A stretch of 64,000 bases of DNA from Phycisphaerae bacterium (GCA_021736645.1 JAIPFM010000030.1:1-64000); one strand, 5' to 3'. Counted from the first letter of the stretch, positions 51,585 to 60,633 are shown. Translations and numbers: made by a program. Notes: generated by a model not told the origin, from the letters alone.

Positions 51585-53108
51585 TTAGAAAAAGAGGTCA
51601 CGCTCTCCGTCCTGTGTTTTTTGGTAATACGTCATGAAATATTCATAGACGTCAGGCAGGGTCTGTCGAATCAGCTCGATCTCCTTGGCAATGACCTTTT
51701 CACCCGCGGCCCGGGTCTCGGGCGAGGCAAAATCATCGAGCCATTCCCTGTAGGTGATCACGGCATTGAGCTTGCACAGATTGCCTTCCTTGCCGCACTT
51801 GAGCATTTCCATGATACGACTGCCCGTGCGTCCGCATCGATAGCCCGCCGTGCAAAACGAGGTAATAAACCCGGCTTCAGCCAGTTCACGAATCACCGCA
51901 TCCAGGCTCCGGGTGTCACCCAGCATGAACTGCTGAGTCTGTGCGTCCTGGTTCTGTCCGACACGATCAGACCTGTCATAACTGCACAGACCGATCCGGC
52001 TGGACGCGTCCATCTGCGTGCAGCCGAGAGGCAGGATCTGACGTCGCACCTCGGCGGTTTCACGCGCCGTCAGGATCATGCCGGTATGCGGCACAGCCAG
52101 GCGAATCACGGTCACCAGTTGCCGGAACGACTCATCATCCACCTTCCAGTCGGTCTGCTTGACAAACGGCGTATTGGGCACGTCTTCCATGCGGGGGAAT
52201 GAAATCGTGTGGGGCCCCACGCCAAAACGCTGTTCCAGTTCATTGGCGTGGGCGATCAGACCCATCACTTCAAAACGCCAGTCATACAGACCAAACAGGG
52301 CCCCGATACCCACGTCGTCCACGCCCGCCTCCATGGCCCGGTGCATGCTGTACAGGCGCCACAGATAGTGGCCCTTGAGGGTATGGCTGGGGTGCAGACG
52401 GGCATAGGTGGCCCGGTGGTACGTCTCCTGGAACACCTGAAACGTGCCGATGCCGACTTCCTTGAGACGCTTGAGTTCCTCGATCTGCAGCGGCGGCGCA
52501 TTGACATTGCAGCGGTGAATCTGGGACCAGGTCCCGCGCCGCGTTTCGACGCGCACGTCCCCGATGGCCTTGAGCGAGTCGATCATGTACTGAACATCCA
52601 TGCGGGGATGTTCGCCATACACGACAATCAACCGCTTGTGTCCGATCTTGCCGGTCAGTACTTCGGTTTCCCGGCGAACCTGATCGAGTGACAGGACGCT
52701 TCGTTCCAATTGGGTATTGGAGCATCGAAATCCGCAGTACGCACATTCGTTCACACACAGATTGCCCAGATACAGCGGTGCAAATGTGACAATGCGGTTG
52801 TCGTAGACCTGCTGCTTGACCTGCCCGGCCACGGCTTCCATACGGGCCCTCAATGCCGGGTCCGTGACATTGAGCAGGATCGCGGTTTCTTCCAGGGTCA
52901 GGGTCTGAATGGCCAGGGATTTCTGGAGTATGGCTTCCACCTGGGCGGGATCGGGATTCTTTTGAGCACGCAGGGTATGAACGATCCTGGCCTCGTTGAG
53001 AAACGACTGACCGTGGTTCAAATAGCGTGTGATCTCATCGTCCCGAATGCGTGACTTCGCCCAGGCGTTGATCTCTTTATGTGGCGTGATAGGGCTCATG
53101 GTGTCCAT
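51585..53108 (-). CDS. hydG: HydG-type radical SAM tyrosine lyase, [FeFe] hydrogenase maturase
   Basis: 507 residues. The radical-SAM cluster motif is Cys118-x3-Cys122-x2-Cys125 (NLCVNECAYCGF), followed by a HydG/ThiH-type barrel (VVYGEHPRMDVQYM, ARLHPSHTLKGHYLWRLYSMH, DDVGIGALFGLYDW). HydG splits tyrosine to CO and cyanide for the H-cluster. The C-terminal auxiliary-cluster motif, Cx2Cx22C in the HydGs I remember, reads C419-T-A-G422-YRCGRTG...C445: the middle Cys is Gly, while extra Cys occur at 425 and 438. ThiH lacks this C-terminal motif, so HydG is still the better name. It lies 16 bp after hydA. Confidence 0.85.
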   Translation of the reverse strand: MDTMSPITPHKEINAWAKSRIRDDEITRYLNHGQSFLNEARIVHTLRAQKNPDPAQVEAILQKSLAIQTLTLEETAILLNVTDPALRARMEAVAGQVKQQVYDNRIVTFAPLYLGNLCVNECAYCGFRCSNTQLERSVLSLDQVRRETEVLTGKIGHKRLIVVYGEHPRMDVQYMIDSLKAIGDVRVETRRGTWSQIHRCNVNAPPLQIEELKRLKEVGIGTFQVFQETYHRATYARLHPSHTLKGHYLWRLYSMHRAMEAGVDDVGIGALFGLYDWRFEVMGLIAHANELEQRFGVGPHTISFPRMEDVPNTPFVKQTDWKVDDESFRQLVTVIRLAVPHTGMILTARETAEVRRQILPLGCTQMDASSRIGLCSYDRSDRVGQNQDAQTQQFMLGDTRSLDAVIRELAEAGFITSFCTAGYRCGRTGSRIMEMLKCGKEGNLCKLNAVITYREWLDDFASPETRAAGEKVIAKEIELIRQTLPDVYEYFMTYYQKTQDGERDLFF

Positions 53109-53124
53109 GATAGATTATCCATTT

Positions 53125-54897
53125 CTACTGGGTCAGTTTTCTTGAAACAATGCCCTGAGGGGACTTCTGTGCATAGCGTGTGTGCAGAAGTTCGTGTGAT
53201 TTCTCACCCAAGGGTCGACCCAGACATTCCTTATACAATCTCTGCACCTCAGGGTTATCATGGCTTCGACGGATGGTATTACCTCGATCCATACCGTACA
53301 GCGCATCCGCCCGTTGTTGAAGGCACCCTTCATCCAGGGGGATGGAGTTGACTGTGGGATAGGGTTGTCCCCCGCCCCCCACGCAGCCGCCCGGACAGGC
53401 CATGATCTCTACAAAGTGGTAGCGATCCGGCGCTTTGCGCAGGATATCAAGAAGACGCGCGCCGTTGCCAAGGCCATGGGCCACCGCCACGTTGACTGTG
53501 ATGCCGTCGATATTCAGACTGGCCTCCTTGATCCCTTTGAACCCGCGAATCGCTTCGAGTTCAATATCGATCAGGGTTTCGCCCGTGTACAATTCATACG
53601 CCGTCCTGACAGCCGCCTCCATGACGCCGCCCGTGACGCCGAAGATCGGCGCTGCACCGGAGGACAGACCCAGCGGCTTGTCAAAGGGCTCGCCCTCCAG
53701 GTGGATGAAATCAATGCCCGCGGATTTGATCATCCACGCCAGTTCGCGGGTCGTGATCACGAGATCCGTAGACCGCCTGCCGTGGAGGGTGTGCTCAGGC
53801 CTGACCGCCTCGGACTTCTTGGCCGTGCAGGGCATCACAGACACCACAAACAACCTGGCCGGATCTATGTCCGCTTTCTCGGCAAAATGCGTCTTGATCA
53901 CATTGCTCATCATGCTCATGGGTGACTTGCAGGAGGACACGTGGTCCATGAAGTCAGGATGGAAGGTCTCGAGCGCATTGATCCATCCCGGGCAACAGGA
54001 TGTGATCATGGGCAGCTTGCCCCTGCCCTGCAGGCGCTCCAAAAACTCACTGCCCTCTTCCATGATGGTCAGGTCCGCGGCAAACTGGGTGTCAAACACG
54101 TAGTCGAATCCGAGACGACGCAGGGCCGCCGCGGTTTGATGTTCCATGTTCTGTCCGGGCTCCAGTCCAAAGGACTCTCCAATGGCGGCGCGCACGGCCG
54201 GGGCGATGTGGACCACCTTGATCAGAGCGGGATCATTGAGGGTCTCAAAGAGTGCCTGGGTATCGTTGTGCTCGGTGAAGGCTGCCGTGGGACAGACATT
54301 GATGCACTGGCCGCACTGGCTGCACACACTCTCACCAAACGGCATGTTGTACGCGGGCATGACCACGGTATTGAACCCGCGGTTCGCATAGCCCAGGGCA
54401 TGGATGCCTTGAATCTCTTCGCACATACGCACGCATCGTCCGCACAGAATGCATTTTTCAGGATCACGCACCACCGAAGGCGAGGACAGGTCCTGCTCGA
54501 AGGTCTTGCGCTCGCCCTCAAAATGCCGTTTTCGAATGCCCATGGCAAAGGCCAGACGCTGCAATTCGCAGTTGCTGTCCCGTTCACAGGTGTGGCAGTC
54601 CTGGGGGTGGTTGTCCACGAGCAGTTCCACAATGTCGCGACGTGCCCGACGAATCGCCGTGGAGTTGGTGGTGACCACCATGCCCTCGGTCACAGGGTAG
54701 GCACAGGATGCCACATAGTTTTTCATTCCCGCCACTTCCACGATACACACACGGCAGGCGCCCTCGATGGAGAGATCCGGGTGATAACACAAACGGGGTA
54801 TATGGTAACCGCAGACATCCGCTGCCTGCATCAGGGTCTGCCCAGCCTGAACCTCATAGGCCTTCCCATTAATGGTAATGTTGACTGTCTCTTTCAT
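53125..54897 (-). CDS. hydA: [FeFe] hydrogenase catalytic subunit (HydA, group A3 type)
   Basis: 590 residues from the ATG at 54897 (10 bp after hydB). Cluster domains in order: plant-type [2Fe-2S] (Cys37, 48, 51, 65), His-Cys3 [4Fe-4S] (His97, Cys101, 104, 110), two [4Fe-4S] (Cys149-159 and 192-202). The H-cluster motifs L1 TSCCPGW (299-305), L2 MPCTAKKSEA (355-364) and L3 MACPGGCVGGGGQP (499-512) follow. A small-subunit-like tail ends it (RADALYGMD...NPEVQRLYKE). All catalytic Cys are present. It reduces protons or oxidises H2 in the cytoplasm with HydB and HydC, probably by electron bifurcation between NADH and ferredoxin. Confidence 0.96.
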   Translation of the reverse strand: MKETVNITINGKAYEVQAGQTLMQAADVCGYHIPRLCYHPDLSIEGACRVCIVEVAGMKNYVASCAYPVTEGMVVTTNSTAIRRARRDIVELLVDNHPQDCHTCERDSNCELQRLAFAMGIRKRHFEGERKTFEQDLSSPSVVRDPEKCILCGRCVRMCEEIQGIHALGYANRGFNTVVMPAYNMPFGESVCSQCGQCINVCPTAAFTEHNDTQALFETLNDPALIKVVHIAPAVRAAIGESFGLEPGQNMEHQTAAALRRLGFDYVFDTQFAADLTIMEEGSEFLERLQGRGKLPMITSCCPGWINALETFHPDFMDHVSSCKSPMSMMSNVIKTHFAEKADIDPARLFVVSVMPCTAKKSEAVRPEHTLHGRRSTDLVITTRELAWMIKSAGIDFIHLEGEPFDKPLGLSSGAAPIFGVTGGVMEAAVRTAYELYTGETLIDIELEAIRGFKGIKEASLNIDGITVNVAVAHGLGNGARLLDILRKAPDRYHFVEIMACPGGCVGGGGQPYPTVNSIPLDEGCLQQRADALYGMDRGNTIRRSHDNPEVQRLYKECLGRPLGEKSHELLHTRYAQKSPQGIVSRKLTQ

Positions 54898-54907
54898 GGT
54901 GATGATC

Positions 54908-56698
54908 CTAAACCTTGTCAATGGCATCATACTTGCAGGTCGCCAGACATAGACCGCATCGTACGCACTGGGTCTGGTCAATGGTGTGTTTCTGCTTGGT
55001 ACGTCCGGAGATCACGTTCACCGGGCAGCCCCGCTTGCAGGCGCCGCATCCCACGCAGGCATCATTGATGGCATACGCGATCAGACTGGGACAGACCTTG
55101 GCACGACACGTGTGGTCACGAATATGCTCCTCGTATTCTTCACGGAAGTTCTTGATCGTACTGAGCACAGGATTCGGCGCAGACTGCCCCAGACCGCACA
55201 GGGACGACTTCTTGATCATGTCGCCCAGGCGTTCGAGTTTTTCTATGTCCCCTGCCTGGCCCCTGCCGTCGGAGATACGCGTGAGGATTTCAAACATGCG
55301 TTTGGTGCCTTCCCGACAGGGGGTACACTTGCCGCAGGATTCACTCTGCGTGAACTCCAGGAAAAACTTGGCAATATCCACCATACAGGAATCTTCGTCG
55401 ATCACGATCATGCCCCCGGACCCCATGATGGACCCGGCCTGAGCGAGTGACTCGTAATCCACGGGGGTGTCGAGATAGTCCGCGGGCAGGCAGCCGCCTG
55501 AGGGGCCACCGGTCTGTACGGCCTTGAATGCCTTGCCATGCGGAATACCGCCACCGATGTCATAGATGATTTCACGGAGTGTGGTGCCCATGGGCACTTC
55601 AATCAGTCCCGTATTCACCACCTTGCCGGCCAGGGCAAACACCTTGGTGCCCTGGCTCTTTTCCGTGCCGATGGAGCTGAACCACTGGCCGCCGTCCACA
55701 ATGACCACCGGAATATTGGCCCAGGTCTCCACGTTGTTGATCAGCGTGGGCTTACCGAACAGACCGGACACCGAAGGATACGGCGGTCTGGGACGCGGCA
55801 TGCCGCGAGCCCCTTCGATGGATTGAATCAGTGCCGTCTCCTCGCCGCACACAAAGGCGCCTGCCCCGAGCCGGATCTCCAGCTCAAAACAGAAGTCCGT
55901 GCCCAGGATATGGTCCCCCAGCAGGCCGTGGTCTCGGGCCTGGGCCATGGCCCTTTCCAGACGCTCGATGGCCAGGGGGTATTCGGCCCGTATATAGACG
56001 ATGCCCTGCGCTGCACCGACAGCATACCCCCCGATCATCATGCCCTCCAGTACCGTGTGGGGATCACCTTCGATGGCACTGCGGTCCATGAACGCACCGG
56101 GATCGCCCTCGTCGGCATTACAGATCACATATTTTTCGCCGCTCACCTGATCCGCAGTGATCTGCCACTTCAAACCCGTGGGAAATCCTGCGCCGCCGCG
56201 TCCCCGGAGACCGGAGGTCTTGAGTTCGTCGATCACCTGCTGCGGCGTCATGTCTGTCAGGGCCTTGGCCAGGGCCTCGTAACCCCGCAGGGCCAGATAA
56301 TCATCAATATTCTCAGGGTCAATGATCCCGCAGTTTCTCAAGGCAATGCGCATCTGCTTGCCAAAAAAGTTGACATCTCCAAAGATGCGAAAGAAACGGT
56401 TGAACAGGTGATCCTCTTCGATCACAAGCCTGGCAATGGGTCGCCCCTGGATCAGGTGTTCTCGTACAATCTGGGCCACGTCGGGTTCCTCGAGTCCCCC
56501 GTACAGGGTATACCCGGGATTCACCACCATGATCGGGCCCTTGTGACACATCCCCAGACAACCCGATACATTGATCTTCACGCGATCCTTGAGGCCATGC
56601 CTTTCAAGCTGCTCATCCAGAAGGGTGCTCAAGTGTCTCATGCCTTGCTGCATGCAGGAGGTGCCTTGACACAGGGTGATCGCATAACTCGTATCCAC
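54908..56698 (-). CDS. hydB: NuoF-like flavin subunit of the hydrogenase (HydB)
   Basis: 596 residues from a GTG with AAAGGG nine bases upstream. An N-terminal thioredoxin-like [2Fe-2S] part (Cys10, 15, 47, 51) leads. Then come the NuoF FMN/NADH core (LRGRGGAGFPTGLKWQ, CNADEGDPGAFMDR, EETALIQSIEG), its [4Fe-4S] (SCGKCTPCREGTKRM), and a C-terminal 2x[4Fe-4S] ferredoxin (CVGCGACKRGCPV, CVRCGLCLATCKYDA). This is the architecture of bifurcating hydrogenase HydB/HndC. It binds NAD(H) and is the likely bifurcation site. It overlaps no neighbour. Confidence 0.95.
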   Translation of the reverse strand: MDTSYAITLCQGTSCMQQGMRHLSTLLDEQLERHGLKDRVKINVSGCLGMCHKGPIMVVNPGYTLYGGLEEPDVAQIVREHLIQGRPIARLVIEEDHLFNRFFRIFGDVNFFGKQMRIALRNCGIIDPENIDDYLALRGYEALAKALTDMTPQQVIDELKTSGLRGRGGAGFPTGLKWQITADQVSGEKYVICNADEGDPGAFMDRSAIEGDPHTVLEGMMIGGYAVGAAQGIVYIRAEYPLAIERLERAMAQARDHGLLGDHILGTDFCFELEIRLGAGAFVCGEETALIQSIEGARGMPRPRPPYPSVSGLFGKPTLINNVETWANIPVVIVDGGQWFSSIGTEKSQGTKVFALAGKVVNTGLIEVPMGTTLREIIYDIGGGIPHGKAFKAVQTGGPSGGCLPADYLDTPVDYESLAQAGSIMGSGGMIVIDEDSCMVDIAKFFLEFTQSESCGKCTPCREGTKRMFEILTRISDGRGQAGDIEKLERLGDMIKKSSLCGLGQSAPNPVLSTIKNFREEYEEHIRDHTCRAKVCPSLIAYAINDACVGCGACKRGCPVNVISGRTKQKHTIDQTQCVRCGLCLATCKYDAIDKV

Positions 56699-56712
56699 GT
56701 TGATGACCCTTT

Positions 56713-57069
56713 CTAGTCAATGACCCATTCGCTGATGACCTGGCCGTTCTTGAGATGCCTGTCCACAATCTCCTGGGCCCTGGCCGGATCGATCTTACCG
56801 TAGCGCACCGGCAGCTTGCCGACTTCAACCACCTCCACCGTGGGCTCCAGATTGCACCGTCCGGCACACCCCTTCTGACTGAGAAAGACATCGGTCAGTC
56901 CGCCCCGTGTCACGGCCTCGCGAAAGACTGTCATCACCGCTTTGGACCCGGCAGCCATTTCACAGGTGGCCATACCGACATACACCCGCTTGCTGGAAAG
57001 AAAGCCCTTGCTGACGATCCGGCCCACGGCCTCAGCGCGCTTCTTTCTGATCACCTCCAATGCATTCGC
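56713..57069 (-). CDS. Thioredoxin-like [2Fe-2S] protein (HndB-like) of the hydrogenase operon
   Basis: 118 residues from a GTG at 57069, chosen because AGGAG sits seven bases upstream within the last codons of the kinase gene. Earlier in-frame starts overlap that gene further. Ligands: YVGMATCEMAAG (first Cys), then VFLSQKGCAGRCNLEPTVEV, a thioredoxin-like ferredoxin pattern. Similar small subunits accompany HydABC-type complexes (HndB). The spacing between the first Cys and CAGRC fits a single [2Fe-2S]; only three clear ligand Cys are seen, so the fourth is uncertain. Confidence 0.85.
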   Translation of the reverse strand, partial: ANALEVIRKKRAEAVGRIVSKGFLSSKRVYVGMATCEMAAGSKAVMTVFREAVTRGGLTDVFLSQKGCAGRCNLEPTVEVVEVGKLPVRYGKIDPARAQEIVDRHLKNGQVISEWVID

Positions 57070-57073
57070 CACG

Positions 57074-58918
57074 TCACGCTCCTGTTTCAATCTCAAATAG
57101 AAAGGAATTGCCATGGTCCCGGGCCTGTACCCAGATCTTTCCACCATGGGCTTCTATGATTTGCCGCGTAATGTAGAGACCCAGACCTGTCCCCTTTTCG
57201 CGTCGTGTTTCCTCCGTCGCCAGACGCGAAAACTTCTGGAACAGTCTGGCCTTCTGCTCATCGGGGATGGGCGTGGAATCGTTGTACACGTCAATGCGAA
57301 CTGTCTTGCCCTCACAGACCGAGCTGAGTGTCACGTGCCCCTCGGGCTGACAGTATTTGATGGCATTACTGACCAGGTTGTTGGCCACGATCTGCAGGAG
57401 ATCCAGATCACCCTGCACCACCAGCGTCTTGTCCATCGCACACTCGATCACCAGGGATCGACGCTCTGCCATCACGGCCAAAGAATCGAATGACACCTTG
57501 AAGACATCGTCCCAAAGCCTGACCTCGGTCTTGTTGACGCTGAGCTCGCCGCGTTCAATACGACCCAGGTTCAGAAACTTACGCACAATATTGGTCAGGT
57601 AATCCAGGTTGCGTGCCACGGAATCAATGGCCTTGCGCTGCTTGAAATTGACCATGCCCAAAAAACCGTCTCGCACTGAGTAGGTATTCATGACCGCTGA
57701 GGCCAGCATGCCTTTGAGTTCGTGGGCCACAAAGCTGATCAGATGCACGTAGCTCTGGTTGGCTTCCACCAGTTTGTCATTGGCGATCTGCAGAGACTCT
57801 TCACGTTCCTTGAGCTTGGCAGACATACCATTAAAGGCTCGGGCCAGGGTGTTGAGCTCCTCCACCTGGGTCCGCGCGTCCACTTCATACCCCAATTGTC
57901 CTTCTGACAGTCTGGCGGTGGCCTTGACAATTTCGGTCAGGGGCCTGGAGATCCCCATGGCCAGGACCATGGACAGCACGGCCGCCAGGAGCGCACATCC
58001 AGCCACGATGGTCAGAAACATGATCAGGATATTGCCGGCCATATCATTGTAGGGTTGTTCCAAAATCCCCACATACAGGATACCCACGATATTACCTTGA
58101 ATATTTTCGAGGGGTTCATAGGCCGTTTTATACCAGTCCGTGACCACAAAGGCCCGGTCATGCCAGGTCCGGCCCTGCTCCACCACAGCCGTATACACCT
58201 CATCGGACACACGCGTGCCCACGGCCCGTTTGCCCTGTTCATCCAGCACATTGGTGGCCACGCGCACATCATCCTGAAACAGGGTGACCGTCCCCATGGG
58301 TGTCCCCTTGTAAAGGTCGCCGCCAAACACAAGGGATTTGATCCGATCCACAAATTCAAAATCCAGGTTGATCACACGTCCGCCAAACAGAACCTTCAAA
58401 ACCTGGCCCTGGTCAGACAGCACAGGTATGGCGTATTCCTTGACCAGTACCTGCTTGAGTTCAGTCTTGTCTGTGGGCCGGGCCATCGGTGTGGGTTTGA
58501 CCTTGATATGACGCGCCTCTGCCAGGGCAGAATCATATGTTTCCAACTCGCTCAGCGCCATCAAGCGGGTGCCGCCAACCCCCTGCTTGCGCCTATAAGC
58601 GGCCAGTACAATCTCATTGGTGCACAGGGTCAACTGGCTGACAGGCACGACCTCAGCATAGTCGAGGTTGGCTTTGCTGATGAATTGGCTGCTGATCTCA
58701 GTACTGAGAACCCACTCCAAAGATTCCCCAATACGCCGTATTTCCTCGTCATAGAACTTGCGGGCCGTCTGCAGCTTCTTGACGACCTCGGCCTCAGCCT
58801 GATCAATAATGTCCCGCTTGATCACGAAGTATCCCAAAAAAGCGATCATGGTCGCAACAGACACCACCACCAAGCCAAATGAAATCAAGATACGTGATTT
58901 TAACGACTTCGGCGTCAT
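57074..58918 (-). CDS. Transmembrane sensor histidine kinase of the hydrogenase operon
   Basis: 614 residues. TM1 at 10-33, a large periplasmic Cache-like domain (about 34-294; RVINLDFEFVDRIKSLVFGG and VTLFQDDVRVATNV are typical), TM2 at 295-321 and HAMP (322-375). The phospho-acceptor is His399 in SFVAHELKGML; the HATPase has NNLVSNAIKYC and EKGTGLGLYITRQIIEAHGGKI. It overlaps rex by four bases and the next gene's ribosome site lies in its last codons. A kinase gene in this position (before the 2Fe-2S/NuoF/HydA genes) is also known to me from clostridial hydrogenase operons. Ligand is unknown. Confidence 0.9.
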   Translation of the reverse strand: MTPKSLKSRILISFGLVVVSVATMIAFLGYFVIKRDIIDQAEAEVVKKLQTARKFYDEEIRRIGESLEWVLSTEISSQFISKANLDYAEVVPVSQLTLCTNEIVLAAYRRKQGVGGTRLMALSELETYDSALAEARHIKVKPTPMARPTDKTELKQVLVKEYAIPVLSDQGQVLKVLFGGRVINLDFEFVDRIKSLVFGGDLYKGTPMGTVTLFQDDVRVATNVLDEQGKRAVGTRVSDEVYTAVVEQGRTWHDRAFVVTDWYKTAYEPLENIQGNIVGILYVGILEQPYNDMAGNILIMFLTIVAGCALLAAVLSMVLAMGISRPLTEIVKATARLSEGQLGYEVDARTQVEELNTLARAFNGMSAKLKEREESLQIANDKLVEANQSYVHLISFVAHELKGMLASAVMNTYSVRDGFLGMVNFKQRKAIDSVARNLDYLTNIVRKFLNLGRIERGELSVNKTEVRLWDDVFKVSFDSLAVMAERRSLVIECAMDKTLVVQGDLDLLQIVANNLVSNAIKYCQPEGHVTLSSVCEGKTVRIDVYNDSTPIPDEQKARLFQKFSRLATEETRREKGTGLGLYITRQIIEAHGGKIWVQARDHGNSFLFEIETGA

Positions 58919-59550
58919 TGTTGAGACTCTTGGGTTTTTTCCGAGGCATTTACAAAGTAAATGATGTTTTCCAGCTCAGTGACCAGGTTGATATTGTTGA
59001 CCACGCACCCCTCAGGTCCCTTCACACAAATCGGCGCAAAATTTAGCACGCCACGAATCCCGGCCGGGATCATCAGCTCCAACACCTGTTGCGCAGCGAA
59101 ATCAGGCACAGTAATGATACCAAATTCGATCTCATGCCTTCGAATGACCTCACTGAGTTCCTCAAGTGGACAAATCGGTACGGGGCCCTCTTTATCCCAT
59201 TTATTAGCATCAATATCAAAGCCCGCAACAATTTTAATGCCGCTTCGCTCAAATCCTGCGTATTGAACCAAGGCCTTACCTAAATTCCCCATACCTACCA
59301 ATATAAACTTCTGAATCTTGTCCTTGCCGAGGATCTTGTTAAGCTGTTCAATCAACTCATCTACTTTGTATCCGCCCCGGCGATTTCCGGTAATACCAAA
59401 AATGGAAAAATCCTTTCGCACCTGTGTCGCAGTCACGCCGGCAGCATCTGCCAGGTTCTCAGAGAATACCCTCACAAAGTTCAAGGTTCTCAGTCTTAAC
59501 AGGGCATTTTTGTACCGCGAAAGACGTATTACACAGCTTCTATTAGTCAT
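58915..59550 (-). CDS. rex: Redox-sensing repressor Rex
   Basis: 211 residues from the ATG at 59550, with GGAAGG seven bases upstream. An N-terminal winged helix (LSRYKNALLRLR...ATQVRKDFSIFGITGNRRGGY) and a Rossmann NAD(H) domain (KFILVGMGNLGKALVQYAGF, AGFDIDANK, IITVPDFAAQQVLELMIPAGI, NFAPICVKGPEG) match Rex throughout. The C-terminal helix is longer than usual by about ten Gln/Glu/Ser residues. Rex leaves DNA when NADH rises. It leads the hydrogenase operon and should repress its own promoter. Confidence 0.95.
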   Translation of the reverse strand: MTNRSCVIRLSRYKNALLRLRTLNFVRVFSENLADAAGVTATQVRKDFSIFGITGNRRGGYKVDELIEQLNKILGKDKIQKFILVGMGNLGKALVQYAGFERSGIKIVAGFDIDANKWDKEGPVPICPLEELSEVIRRHEIEFGIITVPDFAAQQVLELMIPAGIRGVLNFAPICVKGPEGCVVNNINLVTELENIIYFVNASEKTQESQQ

Positions 59551-59646
59551 ATCAAGACCTTCCAAACAGTTACGAAAACACATCCCTTATATTTTGTAAG
59601 GAGATTTAAGACGTCCTTCTTATCACAGCTACACATATACCTGACA

Positions 59647-59675
59647 AATATACCAACACAACACGGCAACGCCAA
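59647..59675 (-). promoter_or_regulatory. Promoter of the rex-hydrogenase operon
   Basis: On the minus strand TTGGCG (59675-59670), 17 bp, TATATT (59652-59647). A start near 59640 gives a leader of about 90 bases with AAGGAG close to the first ORF codons. The Rex site lies 7 bp upstream of the -35 box. Confidence 0.7.
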
Positions 59676-59681
59676 GGTTTT

Positions 59682-59699
59682 TTGTGATTTTTTTCACAT
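59682..59699. promoter_or_regulatory. Predicted Rex operator
   Basis: TTGTGA-TTTTTT-TCACAT matches the Rex consensus TTGTGA-N6-TCACAA at 11 of 12 half-site bases with correct spacing. Centred about 50 bases upstream of the predicted start, directly before the -35 box and in front of rex itself, it fits autoregulation and NADH-responsive control of the hydrogenase genes. Confidence 0.8.
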
Positions 59700-60104
59700 T
59701 TAATGCACCCCTGTTTCTTCTTACACACGGCACAACTGACTCATTACTCACTTACACGGGCAACTCATCCCCTTTTTCAATCGCCCTTACCCATGAAATT
59801 GACACTCTTTTGTTATTCACCGACAAGGCCTGAGAGGTTCTTTCTGCCAAAAAGCGACCGATAACACGATCAGCAAAACAGCCTCTTTCCCCTATCTTCA
59901 CAAGCCGCAAATCCTTATTATTTAACCATTTAGGAAATTGGCATTTTCCAGGCATATAGGTCAATTTTTAGTGGTCGCTTTTCCGCCTGACAGCTATGAT
60001 ACGCTCGTATTTTAGAATTTTCCTGAGGCGCAAACTTTTTTTGTTGCGCAGAGGGTCCAGTCCAGGTCAATACGTGTAGATGAGAATACAGGAGATGCAG
60101 CTCA
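59700..60104. other. Gap between divergent rex and sigma-factor genes
   Basis: AT-rich beyond the Rex site. A 70-codon minus frame (59752-59964) lacks a ribosome site and any family resemblance, so I do not call it. A GCGCAA/TTGCGC hairpin (60028-60049) lies in the leader of the sigma-factor gene. No clear promoter for that gene was found. Confidence 0.5.
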
Positions 60105-60632
60105 TTGCAGAATAGTGTGGAAAAACTGCTGGCATTGCTTGAGAAGCAAGGCCCTGGCTTACATGCTCTTCTGACGAGGCTGACTCTCCGGGAAGATGTG
60201 GCAGAGGACCTGATGCAGGAACTTTTTATAAAATTGGCTGGTTCAAAACGCCTGAACCAGGTTGACAACCTGGGCGCCTATGTGCGTACCACAGCCATCA
60301 ACCTGGCTTTCGACTGGCGTCGCAGGGAATCCCGCCTCAGTACCTGCTCTGACGAATATGTGGATGCCGTATCAGAAGAAAAGGCAGCCCTGACCCGTCT
60401 GATCGATAATGAGCAGCTCCAAATCGTGCTGGAGGCCGCCGAACAACTGAATGATCTGCAGCGTCAGGTGTTTGTGATGCGACATATTGAGCAGTACTCA
60501 TTTGAACAGGTGGCTCAAAGTCTGGGGAAAACCCCGCACCATGTCAGAGCCCTGGCATCCAGGGCCCTGTCACGGGTTCGTGACATCTGCTCGAAAATCC
60601 AGGTTCGCACCACATCTGAGGGGGAAAACTAA
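60105..60632 (+). CDS. ECF-type RNA polymerase sigma factor
   Basis: 175 residues from a TTG with GGAG ten bases upstream; the next possible start (GTG, 60117) has no site. Region 2: LTLREDVAEDLMQELFIKLAG and NLGAYVRTTAINLAFDWRRR. Region 4: AAEQLNDLQRQVFVMRHIEQYSFEQVAQSLGKTPHHVRALASRALSRV, with the DNA-recognition helix at the end. It is in the planctomycete ECF style. One base separates its stop from the next ATG, so the downstream membrane protein is probably its anti-sigma factor or signal input. Confidence 0.9.
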   Translation: MQNSVEKLLALLEKQGPGLHALLTRLTLREDVAEDLMQELFIKLAGSKRLNQVDNLGAYVRTTAINLAFDWRRRESRLSTCSDEYVDAVSEEKAALTRLIDNEQLQIVLEAAEQLNDLQRQVFVMRHIEQYSFEQVAQSLGKTPHHVRALASRALSRVRDICSKIQVRTTSEGEN

Positions 60633-60633
60633 T

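Noticed and set aside
51585-53108. ThiH (thiamine synthesis) instead of HydG
   Set aside because: The C-terminal CTA-YR-GRTG-type extension and the place between hydA and hydC favour HydG; no thiamine genes are nearby.
59752-59964. 70-codon minus-strand frame between rex and the sigma factor
   Set aside because: No ribosome site, no homology that I recognise, and it would sit upstream of the rex promoter.
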